Assembly (NCBI RefSeq): GCF_009604375.1
Contig: NZ_WEGH01000001.1
Coordinates: 1,922,001-1,986,000, forward strand
Direction of reading: 5' to 3'
DNA length: 64,000 nt
Origin: Actinomadura macrotermitis
GTDB lineage: Bacteria > Actinomycetota > Actinomycetes > Streptosporangiales > Streptosporangiaceae
In this document: positions 50,349-57,757 of the stretch, piece after piece
How positions within the stretch are numbered: position 1 is the stretch's first letter
How the letters are laid out: each line of letters begins with the position of its first letter
Position numbers and translations under genes: made by a program
The notes under the pieces: generated by a model
Seen by the model: the letters and a program-made list of their open reading frames with translations, nothing else
What the model was told of the DNA's origin: nothing
The model's database searches: none

Positions 50349-50867
50349 ATGGGCGGGTGGGCGCAGACGGTGGCCGTGTTGGCCGGCGAGCGCGGTGCCG
50401 CGTTGAAGCGGTACGCGTTCCTGCTGTGCGGCGACGACGCCGAAGCCGACGACCTGGTGCAGGAGGCCCTCGTCCGTGCCTTCGCCAAGCCGGGCCGGCG
50501 GTCGGCCGAAGAGGCCGAGGCGTACGTGCGCCGCATCATGCTCAACCGCTTCCTGGACACCGCGCGGCGGCGCCGGGCCTGGTCGCGGATCAGGCCGCTG
50601 CTCCGGCACGACGACCTGGCGCCGGACCAGGCCGGGGCCGTCGCGGCCACCGCCGACGTGCGGGCGGCGCTGGCGCGGCTGTCGCCCCGGCAGCGGGCCG
50701 CCACCGTCCTGCGCTACTACGAGGACCTGACGGTCCCGCAGATCGCGGCGGCGCTCGGCTGCCGGCCCGGCACGGTGAAGCGGTACCTGAGCGAGGCGCA
50801 CGGCCGACTGGCCGAGCTGCTCGCCGATCCGACCGAGGAGGCACGGTGGAATCCCACGAGGACCTGA
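50349..50867 (+). CDS. SigE-type ECF sigma factor
   Basis: A 172-aa sigma-70 protein: KRYAFLLCGDDAEADDLVQEAL (region 2), MLNRFLDTARRRR, LSPRQRAATVLRYYEDLTVP and AAALGCRPGTVKRYLSEA (region 4 HTH). GGAG precedes the ATG. Upstream, CAACGTTTC and a CGTTTC about 18 bases further form a possible ECF-type -35/-10 pair, suggesting autoregulation. The next gene overlaps its 3' end by 22 bp and is a likely membrane partner. The subfamily is common in streptosporangial actinomycetes. Confidence 0.92.
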   Translation: MGGWAQTVAVLAGERGAALKRYAFLLCGDDAEADDLVQEALVRAFAKPGRRSAEEAEAYVRRIMLNRFLDTARRRRAWSRIRPLLRHDDLAPDQAGAVAATADVRAALARLSPRQRAATVLRYYEDLTVPQIAAALGCRPGTVKRYLSEAHGRLAELLADPTEEARWNPTRT

Positions 50868-51610
50868 TCTCCCGCCGCCTGGCCGAGCTGGCGGGCGAGA
50901 CCGGGCCGCTGCGCGTCGACGGCGCGCAGGTGGCCCGGCGGGTCCGGCGCCGCAGGCGTTCCGGCGCCGCCGTGGCCGCGGGCGCGCTGGCCACGGCCGG
51001 AGCGATCGGGGCGGCGTGGCTGTGGCCGGGCGCGCCGCCCGTGGACCGGAGCCCGGCGGTGGTGGCGGCGCCCAGCACCGCCCGGCCCTCGAAATACTGC
51101 GGCGCGCCGCGCCGGACGTCGCCCGTCGTGGCCGCCCCGCAGGCGTCGGAGCCTCCGGACCAGAGCGTGCTCGACCGGGCCGCCCGCACGATCGACCGGG
51201 TCGCCGGCGGGGGCAAGGAGGTCTACAAGGGCGGACGCCGGCCCGGGGAGTTCGCCCGGTGGTACGCCGGCGTCGAGATCAGCAACGAGTGGCGCCAGGT
51301 GACCGTCTACCGCCTCCCCAACGCCCGGCTCGACGCGGCCATCTGCGCGGCGGCCAAGGACGTGACCGTCGAGATACGCGATGCCGTCCGATCCCACCAG
51401 GAGGCGGAACGCCTTGTGGATCGGCTCCTCCGTTTCCAGAAGGGGGCAGGTTTTCTCATCTTCACGATCGGCCCTGAGGAGGACGGCAGCATCCACATCA
51501 CCACCGACCATCCCGACATCGCCCGGAAAGTACTGGGCGGCTACGCCACGCACCTGACCATCGAACAAGGAGACCCGCTTCAGGCACTGGTCGGAGGCCC
51601 GGGGCAGTGA
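50846..51610 (+). CDS. Membrane partner of the ECF sigma factor
   Basis: A 254-aa protein starting at GTG 50846 just after GAGGAGG, inside the end of the sigma gene. A charged cytoplasmic ~45 residues (EDLISRRLAELAGETGPLRV) precede one helix (GAAVAAGALATAGAIGAAWL), then an exported domain with two Cys (KYCGAP, DAAICAA). The overlap and topology fit an anti-sigma or regulatory partner, though no canonical anti-sigma motif is visible. Confidence 0.75.
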   Translation: MESHEDLISRRLAELAGETGPLRVDGAQVARRVRRRRRSGAAVAAGALATAGAIGAAWLWPGAPPVDRSPAVVAAPSTARPSKYCGAPRRTSPVVAAPQASEPPDQSVLDRAARTIDRVAGGGKEVYKGGRRPGEFARWYAGVEISNEWRQVTVYRLPNARLDAAICAAAKDVTVEIRDAVRSHQEAERLVDRLLRFQKGAGFLIFTIGPEEDGSIHITTDHPDIARKVLGGYATHLTIEQGDPLQALVGGPGQ

Positions 51611-51696
51611 CGTGCGCCGGATCGCGACCCCATCGTTGTGCCGGGAGGCGCGCCCCGCGGTCCAGGCGAGGCGCACATCTCCCTACGACTCCACTT

Positions 51697-52305
51697 TCAC
51701 CGGCTCATCTCGAGCCGGTCTTCCTCCAGGGTGTCGAGCCAGCGGGTGAGGCGCTCCCCCTCGCGGGTCATGATGCCGGGGTCGCGCAGGGCGCTGGCCA
51801 GCAGGGACATGCCCTGGTAGGCGCCGACGAAGGTGACGGCCTGGTCCGCGGCGTCGGGGAGGCCGAGTTCGCGGAACTGGCCTTCGGTCCAGTCCAGCAG
51901 CAGCCGGAGGACCTTGCCCGCCTCCACGTCGAGGCCGCCCTCGTCGCGCTTGTCGAGTTCGACGGCAAGGGTGCCGGTGGGGCAGCCGTAGCGGGCCGCG
52001 ATGTCGCGCTGGCTGATCCAGGCGGCGACGAGGGCCTTGAGGCGCTCGCGGGGGTCAGGGATCTGCTCCAGCTCGGCCACGAGCCGCGCCAGGTGGCCGG
52101 CGTGCTCGGACAGAGCGGCCTGGACCAGCTCGTCCTTGGTCTTGAAGTAGTAGTACACGTTCCCGACGGGGACGTCGGCGGCCTTGGCGATGTCGGCGAT
52201 GGTGGTGCGTTCCACGCCCTGCCGGTGCAGGACCTCGGCGGCGGCGGCCGTCAGCCGTTCCCGCTTGCCGGCGCCGCGCGCCCGGGAACCCGTTGAGTCA
52301 GTCAC
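51697..52305 (-). CDS. TetR-family regulator
   Basis: A 202-aa repressor: an N-terminal HTH (ERTTIADIAKAADVPVGNVY, then YYFKTKDEL) and a helical ligand domain with ARYGCPTGTLAVELDK, as in the AcrR/QacR-like subgroup that responds to small molecules. Starts at GTG. Its target may be itself or the next gene on the same strand. No transporter or enzyme is directly adjacent. Confidence 0.92.
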   Translation of the reverse strand: MTDSTGSRARGAGKRERLTAAAAEVLHRQGVERTTIADIAKAADVPVGNVYYYFKTKDELVQAALSEHAGHLARLVAELEQIPDPRERLKALVAAWISQRDIAARYGCPTGTLAVELDKRDEGGLDVEAGKVLRLLLDWTEGQFRELGLPDAADQAVTFVGAYQGMSLLASALRDPGIMTREGERLTRWLDTLEEDRLEMSR

Positions 52306-52312
52306 CCCACTT

Positions 52313-52318
52313 ACTATA
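52313..52318 (-). promoter_or_regulatory. -10 box of a leaderless TetR transcript
   Basis: On the minus strand TATAGT ends 7 bases before the GTG start at 52305, with no Shine-Dalgarno between. A consensus-like -10 at this distance points to a leaderless mRNA. Confidence 0.45.
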
Positions 52319-52342
52319 GCCGCGCGCCGGGGCGGCCGGCGG

Positions 52343-53038
52343 TCAGGACCGCTCGGACAGTTCGACGCAGCACTCCCCCGGCCGGGGCGCCAGGGTCGCG
52401 GTGACGGTGGTGGCGCCGAGGCCCTCGCAGAACGCGGACAGGAAGGCGTGGTTGATCCCGCACACCAGGGCCGGGTCCTTCGCCGCGAGCGGGTGGAAGG
52501 GGCAGTTGTTCAGCCGCACCCGGGTCGGGGTGAGCCGGACGGGCTCGAAGCCGTGCCGCTCCAGCATCTCCCCGGTGCAGGTCAAGGCCCGTTCGGTGCC
52601 GAGGCGGCCGGGCCGCAGCCGGTCGCGTTCGGCCTCGCCGGCGGCGCGGCCGCGGTCGGCGGCCACGCGCAGCGCCGCCTGCGGCCCGGTCTCGGCCGGC
52701 TCCTGCAGGCGGACGGCGTCCAGCAGGATGTCGGCCAGCAGGCCGTGCTCGCGCTGGGGGATGCTGATCTGCACGTCCAGTTCGGCGGGCCGGTAGACCT
52801 TGGGCGCGCGCCCCACGCGGCGCACCCCGCCCGGCTGGGCGTAGCCGGCCGCGAGCAGGCCCACGTCGACGAGCTTGTCCAGGTGGAAGGCCGCGAGCTT
52901 GCGGGAGATGCCCACGCTGAGCGCGGCCTCGTCGCGGGTCACCGGCGCGGGCGCCTGGCGGATGAACTCGTACATGCGGCGCCGCAGCTCGTCGCTGAGT
53001 GCGGCGACGGCCTGCAGGGCGGACGCGTCGTGGGTCAC
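52343..53038 (-). CDS. Winged-helix regulator with Cys-rich C-terminus (SufR-like)
   Basis: A 231-aa protein: an ArsR/SufR-type HTH (RDEAALSVGISRKLAAFHLD, then KLVDVGLL) and a C-terminal domain with NNCPFHPLA, ALVCGINHAF, AFCEGLG and GECCVEL. The five Cys and one His could hold an iron-sulfur cluster, as in SufR. It starts at GTG. Divergent from a DUF2231/membrane-protein/ArsC-like operon, which it probably controls in response to redox, iron or nitric-oxide stress. Confidence 0.85.
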   Translation of the reverse strand: MTHDASALQAVAALSDELRRRMYEFIRQAPAPVTRDEAALSVGISRKLAAFHLDKLVDVGLLAAGYAQPGGVRRVGRAPKVYRPAELDVQISIPQREHGLLADILLDAVRLQEPAETGPQAALRVAADRGRAAGEAERDRLRPGRLGTERALTCTGEMLERHGFEPVRLTPTRVRLNNCPFHPLAAKDPALVCGINHAFLSAFCEGLGATTVTATLAPRPGECCVELSERS

Positions 53039-53102
53039 CGCATCAGGCTAACACCCACGGTAAAGGTCTAAATAGATCTCCATGCCTTGCCCGTGCCGGT
53101 TG

Positions 53103-53142
53103 TTGACGCCTCCGGGGAATAACACTAAGACTTGCTAGTGAA
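53103..53142 (+). promoter_or_regulatory. Promoter and operator of the DUF2231 operon
   Basis: TTGACG (53103-53108) and, 17 bp on, TAAGAC (53126-53131) form a sigma-70-like promoter. CACTA-N8-TAGTG, an inverted repeat at 53123-53140, covers the -10, where a repressor such as the divergent SufR-like protein could bind. A strong AGGAGG follows ahead of the ATG at 53157. Confidence 0.5.
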
Positions 53143-53156
53143 ATAGGAGGTGGGCG

Positions 53157-53675
53157 ATGAGCGATCCGCTGCATCAGGCCAAGCGTCCCGTCACGGCGCT
53201 GGCCGGCCCCTACGGGCATCCGCTGCACCCGATCCTGGTGACCGTGCCGATCGGCGCCTGGACGGCGAGCCTGCTGTTCGACCTCGCCTCGCATGTGGTG
53301 GACGGCCCGGCCTTCCTCGCCCGCGCCTCGCTCTGGCTGGTCGCGATCGGGGTGATCGGCGCGCTGGCCGCGGCCATGTTCGGGTTCCTGGACTTCCTGG
53401 CCATCCGGCCGGGCACCGCCGCGTACCGCACCGCGCTGGTCCACCTCGGGCTGAACCTGGCGATCACCGCCGCCTACGGGGCGTCCTGGGCATGGCGGGC
53501 GGCCGGCACGCCGGACGGGCCGGTGCCGATCGGCCAGATCATCCTGTCGGTGATCGCCATGGCCGCGCTGGGGGCCTCGGGCTTCCTCGGCGGGAAGCTC
53601 GCCTACCGCTACGGCGTCCGGGTTGCGGGCGAATCCACCCAGGCCGAAGGCTTCACACTCCAACGAAAGGGCTGA
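53157..53675 (+). CDS. DUF2231 membrane protein
   Basis: A 172-aa protein with four membrane helices and the family start GHPLHPILVTVPIGAWTASL, including the paired His. AGGAGG lies 7 bp before the ATG. DUF2231 proteins are suspected to bind heme or act in membrane redox chemistry. The gene leads a three-gene unit and lies divergent from the Cys-rich regulator, which fits a redox-linked role. Confidence 0.9.
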   Translation: MSDPLHQAKRPVTALAGPYGHPLHPILVTVPIGAWTASLLFDLASHVVDGPAFLARASLWLVAIGVIGALAAAMFGFLDFLAIRPGTAAYRTALVHLGLNLAITAAYGASWAWRAAGTPDGPVPIGQIILSVIAMAALGASGFLGGKLAYRYGVRVAGESTQAEGFTLQRKG

Positions 53676-53677
53676 CC

Positions 53678-54100
53678 ATGGCCATCGCCGCACTCATCAC
53701 CTGGATCCTCACCGCGCTCGGCGGCTTCTACATGCTGAGCGTGTGGATCGCCCGCGGCGGGCTCCGCCGCGAGGAGGCCGGCTCCACCCGCTTCCCGCCG
53801 CCGGTGATCTTCGGGCACATGCTGCTCGCCGCCGCCGGGCTGATCGTCTGGATCATCTACGTGGCCGCCGACAAGCAGGCCCTGGCCTGGACGGCCTTCG
53901 TGATCCTGCTGCCGGTCGCGCTGCTCGGCTTCGTCATGCTCGCGCGCTGGATACCGACCTACCGCGCCCGCGCCGCCGCCGGACCGGGGGCGGGGTCGGT
54001 GCCCGCCGAGCGCGCCATCCCGGTCGCCGTCGTCGCAGGGCACGGCCTGCTCGCCGTCGTCACCCTTGTCCTGGTCCTGTTGACCGCCGCGACCGGCTGA
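53678..54100 (+). CDS. Four-helix membrane protein, DUF2231-operon second gene
   Basis: A 140-aa protein with four hydrophobic helices and two intramembrane His positions (FGHMLLAAAGLI, AGHGLLAVVTLV) in analogous places, suggesting an internal two-helix repeat that could ligate heme. GAAAGG precedes the ATG, 2 bp after the previous stop. No named family recognised. Context suggests cooperation with the DUF2231 protein. Confidence 0.78.
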   Translation: MAIAALITWILTALGGFYMLSVWIARGGLRREEAGSTRFPPPVIFGHMLLAAAGLIVWIIYVAADKQALAWTAFVILLPVALLGFVMLARWIPTYRARAAAGPGAGSVPAERAIPVAVVAGHGLLAVVTLVLVLLTAATG

Positions 54101-54109
54101 AAGGAAAGC

Positions 54110-54460
54110 ATGGAAATCTGGATCAACCCCGACTGCTCCAAGTGCGGCTCCGCGCTGGAGATCCTGAACGCCGCGGACGCGTCCTACACCGTGCGCCGCT
54201 ACCTGGACGATCCGCCCACCGAGGCCGAGATCCGCCAGGTCCTCGGCCGCCTCGGCCTGGAGCCCTGGGACATCACCCGCACCGGCGAGGCCGTCGCCGC
54301 CGAGCTCGGCATCGGCGATTGGCCGCACGAGCGCGACCGCTGGATCGCGGCCCTGGCCGAGCATCCCGTGCTGATCCAGCGGCCGATCATCACCGCCGAC
54401 GACGGGCGCGCGGTGGTCGGCCGGTCCGAGGAGGCCGTCCGTTCCGCCCTCGCCGGCTGA
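54110..54460 (+). CDS. ArsC/Spx-family (arsenate-reductase-like) protein
   Basis: A 116-aa thioredoxin-fold protein. NPDCSKCGSALEIL puts the catalytic Cys at residue 9 with a second Cys at 12, and HPVLIQRPII contains the Arg that binds the oxyanion in ArsC. With a CxxC pair it may act as a thiol reductase rather than an arsenate reductase. It is the third gene of the redox-looking operon. AAAGGAA precedes the ATG. Confidence 0.9.
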   Translation: MEIWINPDCSKCGSALEILNAADASYTVRRYLDDPPTEAEIRQVLGRLGLEPWDITRTGEAVAAELGIGDWPHERDRWIAALAEHPVLIQRPIITADDGRAVVGRSEEAVRSALAG

Positions 54461-54466
54461 CGGCGG

Positions 54467-55327
54467 TCACGACCAGGAGCGGCCGAGCAGCAGCAGGTGG
54501 CCGCGCACCGCGTCGGCCGCCGGATGCCGGCCGCCGGGACGGAACGCCAGGAACAGCGTGTTGACGGGCGGCAGCTCCGGCTCCAGCAGGGTGCGCAGCC
54601 GCCCGTCGGCCAGCTCGGCCCGGCACAGGTAGCGCGGCAGGACGGTGACGCCGGCGCCCGCGACCACCGCCGCCAGCACCCCGCGCAGGTCGGGGACGAC
54701 CACGGCGGGCTCCCGGGTGAGGCGGGTGTCGAAGACCGTCCGCCAGTAGCGGCGCAGGATCGGCAGGTTCTCGGCGTAGGCGACCAGCGGCGCCCGGTCC
54801 GGGTCGGCGCCGGCCCAGGCGGGCGCACCGACCAGGGCGAACTCCTCGTCGCAGAGGGGTTCGGCGCGGATGCCGCGCTGCCGGGGCCGCTGGGTGGTGA
54901 TCGCCAGATCGAGGCGCCCGCCCGCCAGGCCCGCCAGCAGGTCGCCCGGCAGGCCGAGGGTGACGCGCAGCCGCAGGCCCTCGCCGACCATCGGGGCGAG
55001 GGCCGGCAGGACGCGGACGCAGGTCAGCTCGGCCGGGCCGCCCAGATGGACGGCATGGGCGAACACCTCGCCGGGGTCGTCGAGGGTCAGATCCTCCAGC
55101 GCGTCGAGCGGCGCCGCGACGCGGCGGGCCAGCTCGTCGGCGGCGGGCGTCGGCGCCATCCCGCGCGGCAGCCGGTCGAACAGGGGGCGGCCCAGGTGCT
55201 GTTCCAGGGACTTGACCTGCGCGGTGACGGCGGGCTGGGACAGGCCGAGCAGCTCGGCGGCACGGGTCGCCGACCCGGACCGGTGGACGGCCAGGAAGGT
55301 GCGCAGCAGGTCATAAGAGACGGCCAT
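54467..55327 (-). CDS. LysR-family transcriptional regulator
   Basis: A 286-aa protein with the N-terminal winged HTH (YDLLRTFLAVHRSGSATRAA, ELLGLSQPAVTAQVKSLEQH) and a periplasmic-binding-like effector domain. It resembles ArgP/PcaQ-length LTTRs. It is divergent from the DJ-1/dienelactone hydrolase fusion gene, which it presumably activates through the palindrome in between. Confidence 0.93.
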   Translation of the reverse strand: MAVSYDLLRTFLAVHRSGSATRAAELLGLSQPAVTAQVKSLEQHLGRPLFDRLPRGMAPTPAADELARRVAAPLDALEDLTLDDPGEVFAHAVHLGGPAELTCVRVLPALAPMVGEGLRLRVTLGLPGDLLAGLAGGRLDLAITTQRPRQRGIRAEPLCDEEFALVGAPAWAGADPDRAPLVAYAENLPILRRYWRTVFDTRLTREPAVVVPDLRGVLAAVVAGAGVTVLPRYLCRAELADGRLRTLLEPELPPVNTLFLAFRPGGRHPAADAVRGHLLLLGRSWS

Positions 55328-55340
55328 GACCCGCAGACCT

Positions 55341-55354
55341 ATCAGAAATCTGAT
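55341..55354. promoter_or_regulatory. LysR-type operator candidate
   Basis: ATCAGA-AA-TCTGAT, a perfect 6-bp inverted repeat, lies 14 bp upstream of the LysR start and 81 bp before the fusion gene. It is followed by looser GAT/ATC repeats (GGTAGATCTC, GGCTATC). This is the expected position for LysR recognition. Confidence 0.6.
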
Positions 55355-55434
55355 GGTAGATCTCGGCTATCGCTATTGGCGGCTGATGGCGTCGGGCGGG
55401 CAGTGTGGGGCCCTCACCTCCGAAGGGCTCTGAC

Positions 55435-56802
55435 ATGACCAAGCGGGTACTGATCGCGCTGACCAGCCACTCCGACCTCGGCGGCACCGGCCGCAGGACC
55501 GGTTTCTACGTGCCGGAGGCCGCCGAACCGTGGGCGGTCTTCACCGATGCCGGGTACGAGGTCGACCTGGTCAGCGTCGCCGGCGGCCGCCCGCCCCGGG
55601 ACGGCGAGGATCCTGCCGACCCCCTTCAGGACCGGTTCCTGAACGATCCCCGCGTCGCCGCGCAGCTTGCGGGCACTCCGGCACCCGGCGACGTCGACTC
55701 TGGCCGCTATGACGCCGTCCTCTTCGCCGGCGGGCACGGCACGATGTGGGACTTCCCCGACAACAAGGGCCTCGCGGCACTCGCCCGCGACGTCTACGAG
55801 CGCGGCGGGATCGTCGCCGCCGTCTGCCACGGCCCGGCCGCGCTGGTCGGCCTGACGCTGTCGGACGGCTCGTACCTGGTCGACGGCAGGCGCGTCGCGG
55901 CCTTCACCAACGGCGAGGAGGAGGCCGTCGGGCTGGCCGGCGTCGTGCCGTTCCTGCTCGCCGACCGCCTCGCCGCGCAGGGCGCCCGCCACCTGCCCGC
56001 GCCGAACTTCGCCCCGCACGTGGTGGAGGACGGCCGGCTGGTCACCGGGCAGAACCCCGCGTCGGCGCGGGGCGTCGCCGAGGCCGTCGTCACCGCGCTG
56101 GACGCCGCCTGGGTCGCGGTCCCGGTCGCGGACGGCACCACGATGGACCTCTACGCCGCCGGGCGGCCCGGCGCGCCCGGCGTGATCGTCGCGCCCGAGC
56201 TGTTCGGCGCCGACGACCACCTCCAGGAGGTCACCCGCCGCATCGCCCGGCTCGGCTACCGCGCCGTCCTGCCCGACTTCCACCACCGCACGCGCCCGCG
56301 CGCCGCGCTCCCCTACGGCGAGGAGGGCCGCGCCCAGGGCTTCGCGCTGCTGGACCACCTCACCCGCGACGGCGTCCTCGCCGACGTCGCCGCGGCGATC
56401 GGCCACCTCGGCGGCGGCCGGATCGGGATGGTCGGGTTCAGCGCGGGCGGGCACCTGGCGGTGCTGGCCGCCGCGCGGCTGGACATCGCGGTCGCCGCCG
56501 CCTTCTACCCGGGCTGGCTGACGAACACCGGCATCCCGGTGAGCCGCCCCGAGCCGACGATCACGCTGGCGGACGGCATCAAGGGCCGGCTGCTCATCGA
56601 GGTCGGCGAGGACGACCACGCGGTGCCGCGCGAGGACCGCGAGCTGATCGCGCGACGGCTGACGGCCGCCGGGGTGAAGCACGAGATCGCCGTGCACCCG
56701 GGCACGCCGCACGGGTTCTTCTGCGACCGCCGCGACACCTACCGGCCCGAGGCCGCCGCTGCCGCGTGGGAGCGGGTGTCCGCGCTGCTCAGCGAGCTGT
56801 GA
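55435..56802 (+). CDS. Fusion of DJ-1/PfpI domain and dienelactone-hydrolase domain
   Basis: A 455-aa two-domain protein. Residues ~1-225 are a DJ-1/PfpI class I glutamine-amidotransferase-like domain (LFAGGHGTMWDFP, then AAVCHGPAAL with nucleophile Cys 131), close to Hsp31-type glyoxalase III. Residues ~235-455 are an alpha/beta hydrolase of the dienelactone-hydrolase type (GFSAGGH with Ser 336 instead of the usual Cys, HGFFCDRR with the His). No linker frameshift is present. It probably detoxifies reactive carbonyls and hydrolyses a derived ester or lactone. Divergent LysR control. Confidence 0.92.
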   Translation: MTKRVLIALTSHSDLGGTGRRTGFYVPEAAEPWAVFTDAGYEVDLVSVAGGRPPRDGEDPADPLQDRFLNDPRVAAQLAGTPAPGDVDSGRYDAVLFAGGHGTMWDFPDNKGLAALARDVYERGGIVAAVCHGPAALVGLTLSDGSYLVDGRRVAAFTNGEEEAVGLAGVVPFLLADRLAAQGARHLPAPNFAPHVVEDGRLVTGQNPASARGVAEAVVTALDAAWVAVPVADGTTMDLYAAGRPGAPGVIVAPELFGADDHLQEVTRRIARLGYRAVLPDFHHRTRPRAALPYGEEGRAQGFALLDHLTRDGVLADVAAAIGHLGGGRIGMVGFSAGGHLAVLAAARLDIAVAAAFYPGWLTNTGIPVSRPEPTITLADGIKGRLLIEVGEDDHAVPREDRELIARRLTAAGVKHEIAVHPGTPHGFFCDRRDTYRPEAAAAAWERVSALLSEL

Positions 56803-57673
56803 ACGCGACGGCGGTGACCGGCATCGCCGGATTCCGCAGCCCGCTGAGCTGCAGGGTGAAGCCGTGCTCGGGGACGCGGGCGCCGAGCTCGAACGGCTCG
56901 ACGGCCACGCCCCGCGCCGTCAGGTCGGCGACGACGTCGGCCATGGGGCGGTCGAGGCGCACCCCGTCGAACCAGGCCGGGCCGGTGACGACGAGGGTGG
57001 TCAGCCGGCCGGCCTCGTCGAAGGTCAGGGTGAGGCCGTGCTCGAAGTACCAGTCCTCCGCGGCGCCCCCGTAGGACGGCACGCTCTGCATCGCGGGCCC
57101 GAGCAGGCGGCGCAGCTCGTGCCGGTCCTGGCCGAGCCGGACCCGGTCGGTGCCGGCGCCGGACACCAGGTGGTGCTCGGTGATGTCGGCGACGGGTTCT
57201 TCGTCCGACATGCCGAGGACGCTGCCGGACGGGCCGGTGCGGAAGACCCCGACCAGTTGCACCGGCTCCGCCCGCTCCTCGGCGTCGGGGACATAGAGGT
57301 TGAAGCCGGCGTCGGGGGCCTCGCAGCCGGTGCCGTCCTCGGTCAGGCGGACACCGGCGGCGCGCAGGTCGCGGACGACGTCGCCGTAGGGGCGGCCGAG
57401 CAGCGCGACGTTCTCGTGGAAGACCGGGGCGGGCTCGTACAGCTCGATGTAGAACAGCCGGTCCCGGTCGTCGAACCACAGGATGAGGCCGCCGTCCACG
57501 TACTGGTCGCACACGCCGGTGCCGGAGGCGGACTTGCGGAACGGTCGCCGCTCGCCGAGGTGCTCGCCGAACGCGTCGGCGAGGCGGGCGGTGATCGCGG
57601 CGCGGTCCTCGCCGAGGGAGATGCCGCCGGGCAGCATGCCGGACAGTCCTGCACGGGGGCGGATGGTCCACAT
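56789..57673 (-). CDS. Hypothetical protein with internal duplication
   Basis: A 294-aa protein made of two similar halves: GISLGEDRAAITARLADAFG ... GLILWFDDRDRLFYIELYEP ... GRPYGDVVRDLRAAGV and VRLGQDRHELRRLLGPAMQS ... GLTLTFDEAGRLTTLVVTGP ... DRPMADVVADLTARGV. Each has a phenolic-acid-like beta-sheet plan. No catalytic residues evident and no signal. Its 3' end overlaps the convergent fusion gene by 14 bp. Possibly a SUKH-like or phage-lysis-inhibitor-like binding protein; function unknown. Confidence 0.75.
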   Translation of the reverse strand: MWTIRPRAGLSGMLPGGISLGEDRAAITARLADAFGEHLGERRPFRKSASGTGVCDQYVDGGLILWFDDRDRLFYIELYEPAPVFHENVALLGRPYGDVVRDLRAAGVRLTEDGTGCEAPDAGFNLYVPDAEERAEPVQLVGVFRTGPSGSVLGMSDEEPVADITEHHLVSGAGTDRVRLGQDRHELRRLLGPAMQSVPSYGGAAEDWYFEHGLTLTFDEAGRLTTLVVTGPAWFDGVRLDRPMADVVADLTARGVAVEPFELGARVPEHGFTLQLSGLRNPAMPVTAVAFTAR

Positions 57674-57700
57674 GGGCGAATGATCCCAGAAGCTCTTGCA

Positions 57701-57712
57701 TGACCAGGGTCA
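57701..57712. promoter_or_regulatory. Short palindrome between divergent genes
   Basis: TGACC-AG-GGTCA lies between the divergent starts at 57673 and 57758. It may be an operator for either gene, but no regulator gene adjoins it. Confidence 0.3.
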
Positions 57713-57757
57713 CATAAGTGAGAATCCTTCACATTCTGCTCCGGAAGGACCCCCGTC

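Noticed and set aside
54110..54460. Part of an arsenic-resistance operon
   Set aside because: No arsB/acr3, arsR-linked efflux or arsenic motif nearby; the CxxC form and neighbours suggest a redox role.
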